Part shown: in pieces, positions 54,391 through 62,377 of the stretch
Position numbering within the stretch: the stretch's first letter is position 1
Layout: every line of letters starts with the position of its first letter
NCBI RefSeq assembly: GCF_039522025.1
Contig: NZ_BAAADB010000030.1
Location: 248,001 to 312,000 of the forward strand
DNA: 64,000 bases
Direction of reading: 5' to 3'
Source of the DNA: Deinococcus depolymerans
GTDB taxonomy: Bacteria > Deinococcota > Deinococci > Deinococcales > Deinococcaceae
Notes under the pieces: generated by a model
What the model was told of the DNA's origin: nothing
The model's database searches: none
Seen by the model: the letters and a program-made list of their open reading frames with translations, nothing else
Position numbers and translations under genes: made by a program

Positions 54391-55254
54391 CTACAGCAGG
54401 CTGATGGCGTACTCGCCCATCAGGCGTGGGATGTTCACGCCGGTGGTCGCCACGGAGTTCTTGAATTCCATGGTGTGGTTGATCTCGATGATCTTCAGGC
54501 CGCCCCACCCGTTCTGGGCACCCGGGTCCTCGACGAGGTCGATGGCGACGATCTGCCCGTGGACGGCGGCGGCGGCCCGCACGGCGAGGTCGGCGATTTC
54601 GGGCGTGACGGGGCAGTTGCTGGCTTTCGCGCCGCGCGCGGTGTTGGTGATCCAGTGTTCGCTGGTGCGGTAGATCGCGCCGATGCACTGCCCGCCCACC
54701 ACGAAGGCGCGGATGTCCCGGCCGGGCTTGTTGATGAGTTCCTGCACGTAGAAGATGCCGTGCTGCGGGCCGCCCAGGACTTCCTTGTGCTCGATGACGG
54801 CCTCGGCGGCGGCGCGGTCGTTCAGGCGGCTGACCATGCGGCCCCACGAGCCGACGGTGGGTTTCAGGACGACCGGGTAGCCCATCTCCTCGATGAGGGT
54901 CAGGGCCGCGTCGCCGTCGAAGGCCACGCCGGTGCGGGGGGTGGGCAGGCCGTGGGCGTGCAGGGCGGCGTTGGTGGCGAGTTTGTCGCCGCACAGTTCG
55001 ATGACGTGCGCGGGGTTGATGACCTTCACGCCGAAGCCCTCGAGGGCGCGGGTGACGCCGTGGCCGCGGCTCTGGCTGACGCAGCGTTCGATGGCGACCT
55101 TCCAGGGCACGCCCGGGCGGCCCTGCTCGTCGAAGGTGACCTTCAGCTGGGGCGTGTAGACCTTGTCGTAGGGCACGCCGAGGTCGTCGAGGGCCTCGAA
55201 GAGCATCTTCTCGTCGGGGCGGATGCGGTCGTACAGGACGGCGAGGTCGGCCAT
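54391..55254 (-). CDS. lysX: LysX, ATP-dependent ligase attaching LysW to alpha-aminoadipate
   Basis: 287-residue ATP-grasp ligase (T. thermophilus LysX is 280 aa). It joins the C-terminal Glu of LysW to the amino group of alpha-aminoadipate, protecting it during lysine synthesis. ATG 55254 ([20 protein letters not shown]); an in-frame ATG at 55284 would add ten residues. ATP-grasp features: [20 protein letters not shown] near residue 123, [20 protein letters not shown] near 178, and the LysX-specific [20 protein letters not shown] near 258. Ends the operon before a strong terminator. Distinct from RimK by this substrate motif. Confidence 0.93.
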   Translation of the reverse strand: MADLAVLYDRIRPDEKMLFEALDDLGVPYDKVYTPQLKVTFDEQGRPGVPWKVAIERCVSQSRGHGVTRALEGFGVKVINPAHVIELCGDKLATNAALHAHGLPTPRTGVAFDGDAALTLIEEMGYPVVLKPTVGSWGRMVSRLNDRAAAEAVIEHKEVLGGPQHGIFYVQELINKPGRDIRAFVVGGQCIGAIYRTSEHWITNTARGAKASNCPVTPEIADLAVRAAAAVHGQIVAIDLVEDPGAQNGWGGLKIIEINHTMEFKNSVATTGVNIPRLMGEYAISLL

Positions 55255-55338
55255 GCTGGGTGTCCGGGGTTGGTGACCTTGCAAGGGCGCGCGGTCAGGT
55301 GTTCCGTCGGAACGGCCTGACCGCGTGCCCTGGCAGGG

Positions 55339-55512
55339 TCACTCGCCCCAGTCCTCCGCTTCCTGCGGGGCGGCTTCGAGGCGGGGCGGTTCGATGGACA
55401 CGACCTCGTATTCCATGCCGGTCTCATCGTCGGTGACGAGTTCGCCGAGTTCGGGGTTGGTCAGTTCGATGATCGCACCGGTATCCGGGTTTTCAAATTG
55501 AATGGTAGCCAT
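55339..55512 (-). CDS. lysW: LysW amino-group carrier protein, without zinc-binding cysteines
   Basis: 57-residue acidic protein. It ends in EAEDWGE, the invariant LysW tail whose last Glu carries the growing lysine intermediate. N-terminus MATIQFENPDTGAIIELTNP aligns with the globular LysW fold, but the four zinc Cys expected as CPxC and CxxC (T. thermophilus) are absent: NPDTG and DDETG stand in their place, and there is no Cys at all. ATG 55512 with AAGGAG five bases upstream. 84 bases upstream of lysX and adjacent to a Cys-rich paralogue. An AT-rich leader (55513-55584) may hold its own promoter. Confidence 0.93.
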   Translation of the reverse strand: MATIQFENPDTGAIIELTNPELGELVTDDETGMEYEVVSIEPPRLEAAPQEAEDWGE

Positions 55513-55571
55513 ATTCACTCCTTACGTTTGATAGGTTAGCTCACTGAATATCTGGCGTTCGCAATTGTATA

Positions 55572-55586
55572 GACATCATCGATGTC
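55572..55586. other. Short inverted repeat at the zinc-ribbon gene end
   Basis: GACATC (55572-55577) and GATGTC (55581-55586), 3-base loop, overlapping the stop codon at 55585-55587; followed on the minus strand by TATACAATT. Possible processing site or weak promoter for lysWX. Confidence 0.35.
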
Positions 55587-55923
55587 AGCTGCCGCGCTCC
55601 TCGTCCATCAACTCCAGCGCCACCAGCCCCTTGCAGTGCGGACACGACACCACGCTCACCTCCGCGCCGTCCAGCACCTGCACCGGCGCGGCCGCCAGCA
55701 GGTCCTCGGTCACCTCGAACTCCTCACCGCAGTTCGGGCAGGTCGTCATCTCACCCAGCAACTCCAGGTCGAAGTCCTCACCCTCACCGTTGCGGGTCAC
55801 CTCCATCTCCGAATGGCAGGAATCGCACACGATCACGTCCCCCACCATCAGCTCGGCACGGTCCTCGTCCGTCAGTTCCAGCACTTCCGCACACACGGGG
55901 CATTCAATCTCCAGGGTCGCCAT
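55585..55923 (-). CDS. Double zinc-ribbon protein, LysW paralogue
   Basis: 112 aa with four CxxC pairs: CPVC (about 8-11), CDSC (about 33-36), CPNC (about 62-65) and CPHC (about 93-96). Residues 1-45 (IECPVCAEVLELTDEDRAEL; VIVCDSCHSEMEVTRNG) align with a zinc-containing LysW, and residues about 58-110 repeat the arrangement. No EDWGE tail is present (it ends LMDEERGS), so it cannot be a substrate carrier. ATG 55923, six bases after TACACT (55935-55930), a leaderless promoter internal to the operon. Plausible role: structural or metal-supply partner of the Cys-less LysW; unproven. Confidence 0.85.
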   Translation of the reverse strand: MATLEIECPVCAEVLELTDEDRAELMVGDVIVCDSCHSEMEVTRNGEGEDFDLELLGEMTTCPNCGEEFEVTEDLLAAAPVQVLDGAEVSVVSCPHCKGLVALELMDEERGS

Positions 55924-55946
55924 ACCCCCAGTGTAGGACGCCCGGT

Positions 55947-56441
55947 TCAGGCGGGCTCGCCGGGAAAACGCCCGTGCTTCTTGAAGAACGCCAGGATGCT
56001 TCCCTCCGCCAGCGCCTCACGCAGGAACTCCGGCGGCGGCGGCAACTGCACCGTCCCGCCCGCGTACGTCAGGACGCCCGTGGGCACGTCCAGGGACACC
56101 TCCGCACCGTCCTCCAGCAGTCCGGTCAGGTCGTACTCGAACGCCGGGATGCCCAGGTTCAGGAGGTTGCGGTAGTGGATCCGCGCGAAGCTCGGCGCGA
56201 CGATCCCGCCCACCTGCAACTTCTTCAACGCCTGCGGGGCGTACTCACGGCTGCTGCCCAGGCCCCAGTTACGCCCCCCGATCAGCACGTCACCGGGCCG
56301 CACGGATGCCGCGAACTCCGGGCGGATGTAATGGAACGCGAACGTCTGAAACACGTCCTCGCCCGCCATGAACGGCGCGAACTTGCCCGGCAGGATGTCG
56401 TCCGTGTTCACGCTGTCGCCAAATTTCCAGATTCTCGGCAT
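55947..56441 (-). CDS. lysU: Homoaconitase small subunit (LysU)
   Basis: 164-residue swivel-domain subunit of homoaconitase / 3-isopropylmalate-dehydratase type. Contains KFGDSVNTDDILPGKF near residue 6, RPGDVLIGGRNWGLGSSREY near 48, GGIVAPSFARIHYRNLLNLG near 77 and NLGIPAFEYDLT near 95. In the LysW pathway LysT/LysU convert homocitrate to homoisocitrate. Starts one base after the upstream glyoxalase gene ends. Confidence 0.92.
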   Translation of the reverse strand: MPRIWKFGDSVNTDDILPGKFAPFMAGEDVFQTFAFHYIRPEFAASVRPGDVLIGGRNWGLGSSREYAPQALKKLQVGGIVAPSFARIHYRNLLNLGIPAFEYDLTGLLEDGAEVSLDVPTGVLTYAGGTVQLPPPPEFLREALAEGSILAFFKKHGRFPGEPA

Positions 56442-56442
56442 C

Positions 56443-56832
56443 TCAGGCCCCCTCTTGCTCGTAACTGATGAATTCCAGCAGCGACCCGTCCGGATCGCGG
56501 AAGTACACGCTCAGACCGTCACCCTGCGCGCCCGTGCGGGCCACCGGGCCCAGTTCCACCGGCACGCCACACGCACTCAGGTGCGCGGCGGCCCCGCTGA
56601 CCGGACCGTCCCACACGAAGCACAGGTCACTGCCGCCCGGCGCGACCGGCACGCGCGCCAGCGGCTGCGGACTCAGGGCCGGCCCATGCAGGTTCAGCTG
56701 CTGCGCCCCGAAGCGGTACGCGAAGCCCTGCCCGCGCGGGATGACCTCGGCCCCCAGCACCCGTGCGTAGAACTCGTTCGAAAGCGCCCAGTCCGAAACG
56801 TGCAGCACGGAGTGATCCAGCCGGACGTTCAC
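56443..56832 (-). CDS. Glyoxalase/VOC-family protein
   Basis: 129-residue vicinal-oxygen-chelate protein with betaalphabetabetabeta repeats: LDHSVLHVSDWALSNEFYAR (about 5-24), EVIPRGQGFAYRFGAQ, SDLCFVWDGPVSGAAAHLSA near 68, SVYFRDPDGSLLEFISYE near 108. Metal ligands: His 6, Glu near 122. GTG 56832 overlaps the upstream gene by four bases (GTGA). A passenger in the lysine operon; it may act on a toxic by-product, but nothing shows that. Confidence 0.85.
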   Translation of the reverse strand: MNVRLDHSVLHVSDWALSNEFYARVLGAEVIPRGQGFAYRFGAQQLNLHGPALSPQPLARVPVAPGGSDLCFVWDGPVSGAAAHLSACGVPVELGPVARTGAQGDGLSVYFRDPDGSLLEFISYEQEGA

Positions 56833-57185
56833 GCGGGCACCGGGCGCGGCAGCACCACGCAGCCGAAAGAATCCGGCCAGGACAGGAATGCCTGCACCAT
56901 TTGCATCTGCTCGGGCGTGCAGTCCAGCAGCAGTTTGAGTTCCGCGTCGCGCTTGCGGGCGTCCACAGTGGCGACCACCCCCGTCACAGTGCGCGCACCG
57001 GAGTGACCCAGGAACACGTCGATCTCCGCGCCGTCGCCGGAAGTCGTGCCGCGCAGTGACCCGTAGTCGAGCGGGTAGCGAGTGTCCGGGAAGCGCGGGT
57101 GGGCCGACCCGGCAGGCCGCTCGACGACCACCTCGGCGTCCGCCACGAGGGTGTCGAGGACCGCCCAGAAGTTCGCGTCGGTCAC
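56829..57185 (-). CDS. Inorganic pyrophosphatase-like protein
   Basis: 118 aa; GTG at 57185 overlaps the lysT stop. VVVERPAGSAHPRFPDTRYP near 19, LDYGSLRGTTSGDGAEIDVF near 39, and ATVDARKRDAELKLLLDCTP near 73 recall the family-I pyrophosphatase fold (YPLDYG, DGD/EID and KRDAE motifs). It is shorter than the usual 175 residues and several active-site Asp are missing, so activity is unproven. In the operon it could pull reactions that release PPi, which the LysX ATP-grasp step does not (it makes ADP). Confidence 0.75.
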   Translation of the reverse strand: MTDANFWAVLDTLVADAEVVVERPAGSAHPRFPDTRYPLDYGSLRGTTSGDGAEIDVFLGHSGARTVTGVVATVDARKRDAELKLLLDCTPEQMQMVQAFLSWPDSFGCVVLPRPVPA

Positions 57186-58468
57186 GCGGGCACCGGGGTG
57201 GACAGCACGTCCTCTGGCAGCGCGACGCGGCCCATCACGGCGGTCGCGGCGGCCACGGCGGGTGACGCGAGGTAGATGCGGGCGTCCTTGTCCCCCATCC
57301 GTCCGATGAAGTTGCGGTTACTGGTGCTGACGCAGACCTCGCCGGGCGCGAGGACGCCCTGGTGGCGGCCCATGCACGGCCCGCAGCCGGGGGTGCCCAG
57401 GACCGCCCCGGCGCGTTGCAGGGTCAACAACGTGCCGTCGGCCATGGCGTCCTCCATGACCTGACTGCTCGCCGGGATGACCAGCAGGCGGGTGCCGGGG
57501 GCAACGCGCCGCCCGCGCAGGACGTCGGCGGCGGCGTGCAGGTCCTCGATGCGGCCGTTCGTGCAGGTGCCGATGAACACCTGATCCACGTGCACGTCGC
57601 GGAGGTCCTCGCGCAGCTGGGCGACGTCGAACACGTTGTCCACCTCACTGGGAGCGCTCATGCGGGGGTTCAGGGCGCCCAGGTCGATCTCGATGCTCTG
57701 CACGTACGTGGCGCCCCCGTCCGGGTAGACCCACTCGGGGATGTCGTACCCGTACGCGGTGAGGATCTCGCCGCCGGGGACGACCAGTCCGGCCTTCGCG
57801 CCGGCCTCGACGCAGAGGTTGGCGAGGGTCATGCGTTCGCCGCGCGTGAAGCGGTCCCCGGCGTGCATCTCGATGCTCTGGTAGGTGGCGCCGTCCGCGC
57901 CGAGGCGGCGGATCATCTCCAGCGCGACGTCCTTGGCGGTCACGCCGGGCCGCAGGTCGCCCGTGAAGGTGACCTTCACGCTCTCGGGAACCTTCAGCCA
58001 CGTCTTGCCGCTCGCGGCGGCCAGGGCGATGTCGGTGGCGCCCATGCCGCTGCCGAACGCCGCGACTGCGCCGTAGGTGGTGGAATGACTGTCGCTGCCC
58101 AGCACGATCCAGCCGGGCCGGGCCAGCCCTTCCTCCATCAGGACCTGATGGCAGATGCCGCGCCCCACGTCGAACAGGCGCACGCCGGTCTGTGCGGCGT
58201 ACTCGCGGGCTTCCTTCTGCGCCTGGGCGACGCTGACGGTGCTGGCGGGCGCGACGTGATCGATCACGATGCTGACCCGCCCGGGGTATTTGGGCGTGGC
58301 GTTCAGGTCCTGCTGCATCCGCTGGATGAAGCTCTGGGCGATGGAGTCCACGACCATGACCTGATCCACCTCGACGACCGCGAGGTCCCCGGCGTACACG
58401 GTGTGCGTGCCGCGCCGGGAGAGGATCTTTTCCGCCATGGTCTGTGGGCGGGGGATGGAATTCGTCAT
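57182..58468 (-). CDS. lysT: Homoaconitase large subunit (LysT)
   Basis: 428-residue aconitase-family subunit with a [4Fe-4S] cluster; with LysU converts homocitrate to homoisocitrate. ATG 58468 follows CATGAT by seven bases and is chosen; 58480 is also in frame. TMAEKILSRRGTHTVYAGDL near residue 12, GRGICHQVLMEEGLARPGWI near 105, VFIGTCTNGRIEDLHAAADV near 297 and GTPGCGPCMGRHQGV near 360 provide the cluster Cys. LeuC could also fit by fold, but the neighbouring lysW/lysX gene set indicates the lysine pathway; some of these enzymes do both. First gene of the operon. Confidence 0.9.
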   Translation of the reverse strand: MTNSIPRPQTMAEKILSRRGTHTVYAGDLAVVEVDQVMVVDSIAQSFIQRMQQDLNATPKYPGRVSIVIDHVAPASTVSVAQAQKEAREYAAQTGVRLFDVGRGICHQVLMEEGLARPGWIVLGSDSHSTTYGAVAAFGSGMGATDIALAAASGKTWLKVPESVKVTFTGDLRPGVTAKDVALEMIRRLGADGATYQSIEMHAGDRFTRGERMTLANLCVEAGAKAGLVVPGGEILTAYGYDIPEWVYPDGGATYVQSIEIDLGALNPRMSAPSEVDNVFDVAQLREDLRDVHVDQVFIGTCTNGRIEDLHAAADVLRGRRVAPGTRLLVIPASSQVMEDAMADGTLLTLQRAGAVLGTPGCGPCMGRHQGVLAPGEVCVSTSNRNFIGRMGDKDARIYLASPAVAAATAVMGRVALPEDVLSTPVPA

Positions 58469-58743
58469 GCCCCCCATCATGCCGCATCCGGGCAGCGCCG
58501 GCGTGAGATTGACTGGATTTCAGGCAGAATTGTTTACAAATGACAGGATGCTGTCGCAACGGATCAGTTCAAAAATGAACCCGCGTCAAATAAACCCCTC
58601 TCCCGGTATGTCACTGTGCGGAACGTACCCACAACCCAGCTGCCACCCGCGGCAGAACCGTCCGCTCCAGCGTGTCCGGACGCCAGCAGCCCCACTCCTG
58701 AATCCGGCGCGGGCCTGCCTCCGCCCGTGGCCCAGGAGCCGTC
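58469..58743. promoter_or_regulatory. AT-rich divergent regulatory region, lysT / lipase
   Basis: Divergent intergenic region of 275 bases with unusually low GC. It contains two small palindromes: GTTCATTTTTGAAC (on the minus strand at 58581-58568) and TTGT-N2-ACAA (58530-58540 area). Minus-strand candidates: -35 TTGCGA with -10 TAAACA, spacer 17; plus-strand: TTGACT (58509-58514) with TTTACA (58533-58538). No Lys-rich leader peptide is present. Confidence 0.5.
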
Positions 58744-60111
58744 ATGTCACAACCTGCCCCGCACCGCACCTCCGTTCTTGCCGCCCTGAGCGCCGCCCTG
58801 CTGCTCGCCTCCTGCGGCGCCCCCACCCGCCCGGACGCCACCACCCTGCCCGCGCCCACGGTGGCGGGCGTGCCCACCCCGCCCGAGGCGACCGCCCCCG
58901 CCCGCATGACCGACCTGCGCGACACCGCCCCGCCCGCACCGCTGAACGCGCAGGCGCTGGACAGGAGCACGCCGCTGATCCTGGTACACGGCCTGGGCGG
59001 CTTCGGGCGGGACGAGGCGCTCGGCCTGCGCTACTGGGGCGGCCTGAACGACGTGCAGCAGGACCTGCGCGCCCAGGGCTACAACGTCTTCACGGCCAGC
59101 ATGGGGCCGGTCAGCAGCAACTGGGACCGCGCCGCCGAACTGTACGCACAGATCAAGGGCGGCTGCGTGGACTACGGCGCGGCACACGCCGCCGAGCACC
59201 GGCACGCCCGCACCGACGCCGCCAAGTGCTACCCCGGCTTCTACCCGCAGTGGGACGCGCAGCACCCCGTCAACCTGCTGGGTCACTCCATGGGCGGCCA
59301 GACCGCGCGGCTGCTCGTGAAACTCCTGGATGACGGCGACGCTGCTAACCGCGCCAGCGGCGGCCTGTTCGCCGGGGGCCGCGCCGGGTGGGTGCGCAGC
59401 GTCATGACCGTCAGCAGCCCCAACAACGGCAGTCCCGCCGCCGACACCCTGCAGGACGCCGTGCCCATGTTCAAGAACCTGATCCTGGCCTTCGCGGGCA
59501 GCGTCGGCGCGGTCAGCCCCGAGAACTTCGTGTACAACTTCGACCTGGGCCAGTGGGGCCTGAGCCGCGCCGCGGGCGAGAGTTTCACCACGTACAACAC
59601 CCGCGTGTTCAACTCCGGCATCTGGAACAGCCGCGATCAGGCGGCGTATGACCTGAGCGTGGACGGCGCGGCCGCCCTGAACGCCTCCGTGGGCCGCAGC
59701 CGCACCACGCGGTACTTCTCGTGGGAGACGAATGCCACCACCACCGGCCTGATCAGCGGCTGGCAGTACCCCACGCCCACCATGAACGCCGTCCTGCAAC
59801 CCATCGCGTACCCCTACGCCTGGCCGCTGAAGCCCGGCCTGGGCAACATCACGGGCCGCAGCCCCGGCGGGGCCGTCACGTACAGCAGCGCGTGGTGGGC
59901 GAACGACGGGATCGTCCCGAACACCTCCATGAACGCCCCGACCGGGCAGGGCAGCGCCGCGTACACCGGGCAGGCCACCACGCCTGGGGGCTGGTACCGC
60001 CTGGGCCGCGTCAGCGGCTACGACCACATCGACATCACCGGCAACCTGTCATTCCGGGACGTGAAGACCTTCTACCGCAACCAGGCGGCATTCCTGGCCT
60101 CGCAGAATTAA
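58744..60111 (+). CDS. Triacylglycerol lipase-like lipoprotein (family I.5 type)
   Basis: 455 aa. Signal MSQPAPHRTSVLAALSAALL with lipobox LLASC (Cys near 27), so lipid-anchored. Oxyanion region ILVHGLGGFGRDE near 78, nucleophile elbow LGHSMGGQTARLL with Ser near 181, QHPVNLLG context, and a Zn-stabilised lid region like that of Staphylococcus/Geobacillus lipases (SSNWDRAAELYAQIKGGCVD). Catalytic Asp and His in the last 150 residues: WWANDGIVPNTSMN near 385 and GYDHIDITGN near 430. GGAG SD four bases from ATG. Deinococcus membranes contain such envelope lipases. Stop TAA just before repeat copy 13. Confidence 0.9.
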   Translation: MSQPAPHRTSVLAALSAALLLASCGAPTRPDATTLPAPTVAGVPTPPEATAPARMTDLRDTAPPAPLNAQALDRSTPLILVHGLGGFGRDEALGLRYWGGLNDVQQDLRAQGYNVFTASMGPVSSNWDRAAELYAQIKGGCVDYGAAHAAEHRHARTDAAKCYPGFYPQWDAQHPVNLLGHSMGGQTARLLVKLLDDGDAANRASGGLFAGGRAGWVRSVMTVSSPNNGSPAADTLQDAVPMFKNLILAFAGSVGAVSPENFVYNFDLGQWGLSRAAGESFTTYNTRVFNSGIWNSRDQAAYDLSVDGAAALNASVGRSRTTRYFSWETNATTTGLISGWQYPTPTMNAVLQPIAYPYAWPLKPGLGNITGRSPGGAVTYSSAWWANDGIVPNTSMNAPTGQGSAAYTGQATTPGGWYRLGRVSGYDHIDITGNLSFRDVKTFYRNQAAFLASQN

Positions 60112-60112
60112 C

Positions 60113-60274
60113 TGATACGGACTCCGATTGAATGGGCTTTGCAGCCCATTCAATCCGAGCGGATGCGACTCGGAGAGCTGCTCAGCAGAGGAGGAGAGAA
60201 ACGGATTCCGGCCGTGGAGTTGGCAACCCGGTGCTGTCCCGGGTTGTTAACGAAACAAACGGCAGTCCGTTTGA
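60113..60274 (+). repeat. Dispersed intergenic repeat, copy 13 (longest, hybrid)
   Basis: TGATACGGACTCCGATTGAA, hairpin TTGAATGGGCT/AGCCCATTCAA, GGATGCGACTCGGAGAGCTG plus an extra CTCAGCAGAGGAGGAG block, GGATTCCGGCCGTGGAGTTG, distal hairpin CAACCCGG/CCCGGGTTG, GAAACAAACGGCAGTCCGTT TGA. Begins one base after the TAA stop of the lipase gene. Confidence 0.88.
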
Positions 60275-60365
60275 CTGCGGGCGTGGGCTGCAGCCCGTGA
60301 ATGGCAGGCGCACGGAATCAGCCCCGCTCCTGTCCGGGAGGGGGCTGAGCCGGCGAGACACGGGG

Positions 60366-61898
60366 TCAGATGGCGAGGCCCTGGGCGTGGGCGCTGACGT
60401 CCTTGCTCTCGTACTGGCCGGGCGGCAGGTCGATGGCAGGGGCGTTCGTCTCGAACTCGTCGCTCCAGCCGACCTCGTCCAGCGCCTTCTTCCACGCGCC
60501 GATGCTCTCGTTGCGGTAGATCTGGTACGCGGCCATGCCGACCTCCGGACCGCCGCGCGCGATCACGCTTTCCACCCAGGCCCACTTGGCGGACACGTTG
60601 CGCAGTTCGGCGGTGGTCCGCAGTTCCTTCTGGATGCGCTTCATGCGCTTCTCGATGACCTGCACGCCCGCGAAGGGGTCCGCGAAGTGCGGCGTGTGGC
60701 GTTTGGGCACGAAGGGACTGATGCCCAGCGCGATGCGGTTGATCCCGGCGAGTTCCTTGGTGAACGAGATCAGTTCCGTGATGTCGTCGTCGTTCTCGGG
60801 GCCGAGGCCGATCATCATGTACACCTTGACGCCCTTGAAGCCCAGGTCGCGGCTGATGTGCGCGGTCTTGATGAGGTCCTCGGTGGTGATGCCCTTCTTC
60901 AGCCAGCGGCGCAGGCGTTCGCTGGGGGCGTCGCTGGCGACCGTGAAGGTGCGCAGCCCGCCGGCCTTGAGGATCTCGGCCAGTTCGGCGTCCACCGTGT
61001 CGGCGCGGATGGAGCTGACGCCCAGCTTGATGCCCCGGTCGGTCAGGGTGCGGCCCACGAACTTGGTGTGCGGGAAGTCGCTGAGGGCCGCGCCGACCAG
61101 GCCGACCTTGGTGGCCCAGTCGGGAATCACGTCCAGCAGTTCCTGCGCCTGGTTGTTGCGGTTCGGGCCGTACATGGTCCGGGCGAGGCAGAACGTGCAG
61201 GGGCGGGGGCAGCCGCGCTGCGCCTCAACGAGGAACATGTTGCTCAGTTCGCTGTGCGGCGTGACGATCTGGCTGTAGGCGGGCAGCAGTTCCTTGGGCG
61301 CGGTCGCCCACTTGGGTTCGTGGGTGTGCCGCGCCGGGAGGAACACGCCGGGCATGCCGTCCACGAGATCGTAGAAGTCCTCGCGACTCGTCGCCTCGCG
61401 CAGGGCCTCGCTGACGACCGGGATGATCTGCTCGCCGTCCCCGATGATGATCACGTCCGCAAAGGGAGCCAGCGGGTAGGGGTTGGAACTGGTGAACGGC
61501 CCGCCGATCATGACGATGGCGTCGCTGTCGTCGCGTTCCTCGCGCAGGGGACGCAGGCCGGTGACATCCAGCAGGCGGATGATGTTCGTCAGGTCCAGCT
61601 CGAACGACACGCTGATCGCCAGCAGCTGGCAGTCCCCGGCGTCCCGGCCCGTCTCGACGGTGGGCAGGGCCTGCCCGGTCCGCTCGAACGCCTCGACGTC
61701 GTCGGGCAGGAAGGCGCGTTCGCAGGCGACACCTTCCTCGTTGTTGAACATGCGGTAGATGACCTGATACCCCAGCGAGGCCATGCCCACCGAGTAGCGG
61801 TTCGGGAAGGCCAGGGTCACGCGGACGGGAGCCTGCTTGAACAGGGTGCCGGTCTCGTCGTCCAGCAGGGGTTTGATGGTGTTGCGCCAGTAACTCAA
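60366..61898 (-). CDS. B12-binding-type radical SAM protein of unknown function
   Basis: 510-residue radical SAM enzyme. TTG start at 61898 with GGAGG five bases upstream. An N-terminal half related to B12-binding domains (RVTLAFPNRYSVGMASLGYQ near 26; VIMIGGPFTSSNPYPLAPFA near 132; DVIIIGDGEQIIPVVSEALR near 152) precedes the SAM cluster motif CPRPCTFCLARTMYGPNRNN near residue 232, Cys spacing CxxxCxxC. GLGPENDDDITELISFTKEL and KRHTPHFADPFAGVQVIEKR belong to the TIGR03960-type family (BzaF/YgiQ-like radical SAM proteins), whose reactions are mostly unknown. Monocistronic; GC-rich tail. Promoter candidate TAGAAT at 61997-61992. Confidence 0.85.
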   Translation of the reverse strand: MSYWRNTIKPLLDDETGTLFKQAPVRVTLAFPNRYSVGMASLGYQVIYRMFNNEEGVACERAFLPDDVEAFERTGQALPTVETGRDAGDCQLLAISVSFELDLTNIIRLLDVTGLRPLREERDDSDAIVMIGGPFTSSNPYPLAPFADVIIIGDGEQIIPVVSEALREATSREDFYDLVDGMPGVFLPARHTHEPKWATAPKELLPAYSQIVTPHSELSNMFLVEAQRGCPRPCTFCLARTMYGPNRNNQAQELLDVIPDWATKVGLVGAALSDFPHTKFVGRTLTDRGIKLGVSSIRADTVDAELAEILKAGGLRTFTVASDAPSERLRRWLKKGITTEDLIKTAHISRDLGFKGVKVYMMIGLGPENDDDITELISFTKELAGINRIALGISPFVPKRHTPHFADPFAGVQVIEKRMKRIQKELRTTAELRNVSAKWAWVESVIARGGPEVGMAAYQIYRNESIGAWKKALDEVGWSDEFETNAPAIDLPPGQYESKDVSAHAQGLAI

Positions 61899-62050
61899 AA
61901 GTCCTCCGGGAGCGTGGGCCGCGCCGGAGGGGACCAGAGCGGTCTCAGCGCAGGGGCTGGGCTCGGGCGGCGGCGCGCGTCACAATCTGCCATTCTACGG
62001 GATTGAGCGCACCCAACTGAAGTGCGCGTTACGACGCGCCCCTGCCGGAG

Positions 62051-62190
62051 TGATACGGACTCCGATTGAATGGGCTGCAAAGCCCGTTCAATCCGAGCGG
62101 ATGCGAGAAGGAGAGAAGCGGGTTCCGGACGTGGAGCTGGCAATCCGGTGAAGTTCCGGATTGTCGGCGAAACAAACGGAATCCGTATGA
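62051..62190 (+). repeat. Dispersed intergenic repeat, copy 14 (full length)
   Basis: TGATACGGACTCCGATTGAA, hairpin GGGCTGCAAAGCCC, GGATGCGAGAAGGAGAGAAG, GGGTTCCGGACGTGGAGCTG, distal hairpin CAATCCGG/CCGGATTG, GAAACAAACGGAATCCGTA + TGA. Lies upstream of the radical SAM gene, in its 5' region, unlike most copies. Confidence 0.92.
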
Positions 62191-62261
62191 GGACGAGGCA
62201 TCCGACCGGCGCGCGTGCCACGCGGACCGCCGCCTGTTCCGCCCTCCACCGGGCCACACGC

Positions 62262-62377
62262 CGCGTGACCAACGCCCCGCCCGGCACCCGTCCCGCGCCC
62301 ACCCTGCGGAGCAGCTCCACGGGTCGCTTCGCTCGGACCCAGCGGCTTTGCAGCCCATTCAATCGGAGTCCGTATCA
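62262..62377 (-). repeat. Dispersed intergenic repeat, copy 15 (short variant)
   Basis: CGCGTGACCAACGCCCCGCC, CCACCCTGCGGAGCAGCTCC, GGGTCGCTTCGCTCGGACCC, partial hairpin, CGGAGTCCGTATCA. The last TCA (62375-62377) is the stop codon of the small membrane protein gene. Copies 14 and 15 face each other. Confidence 0.88.

Noticed and set aside
58469..58620. Search for a Lys-codon leader peptide or T-box upstream of lysT
   Set aside because: No short ORF with Lys codons and no T-box or terminator pair was seen.
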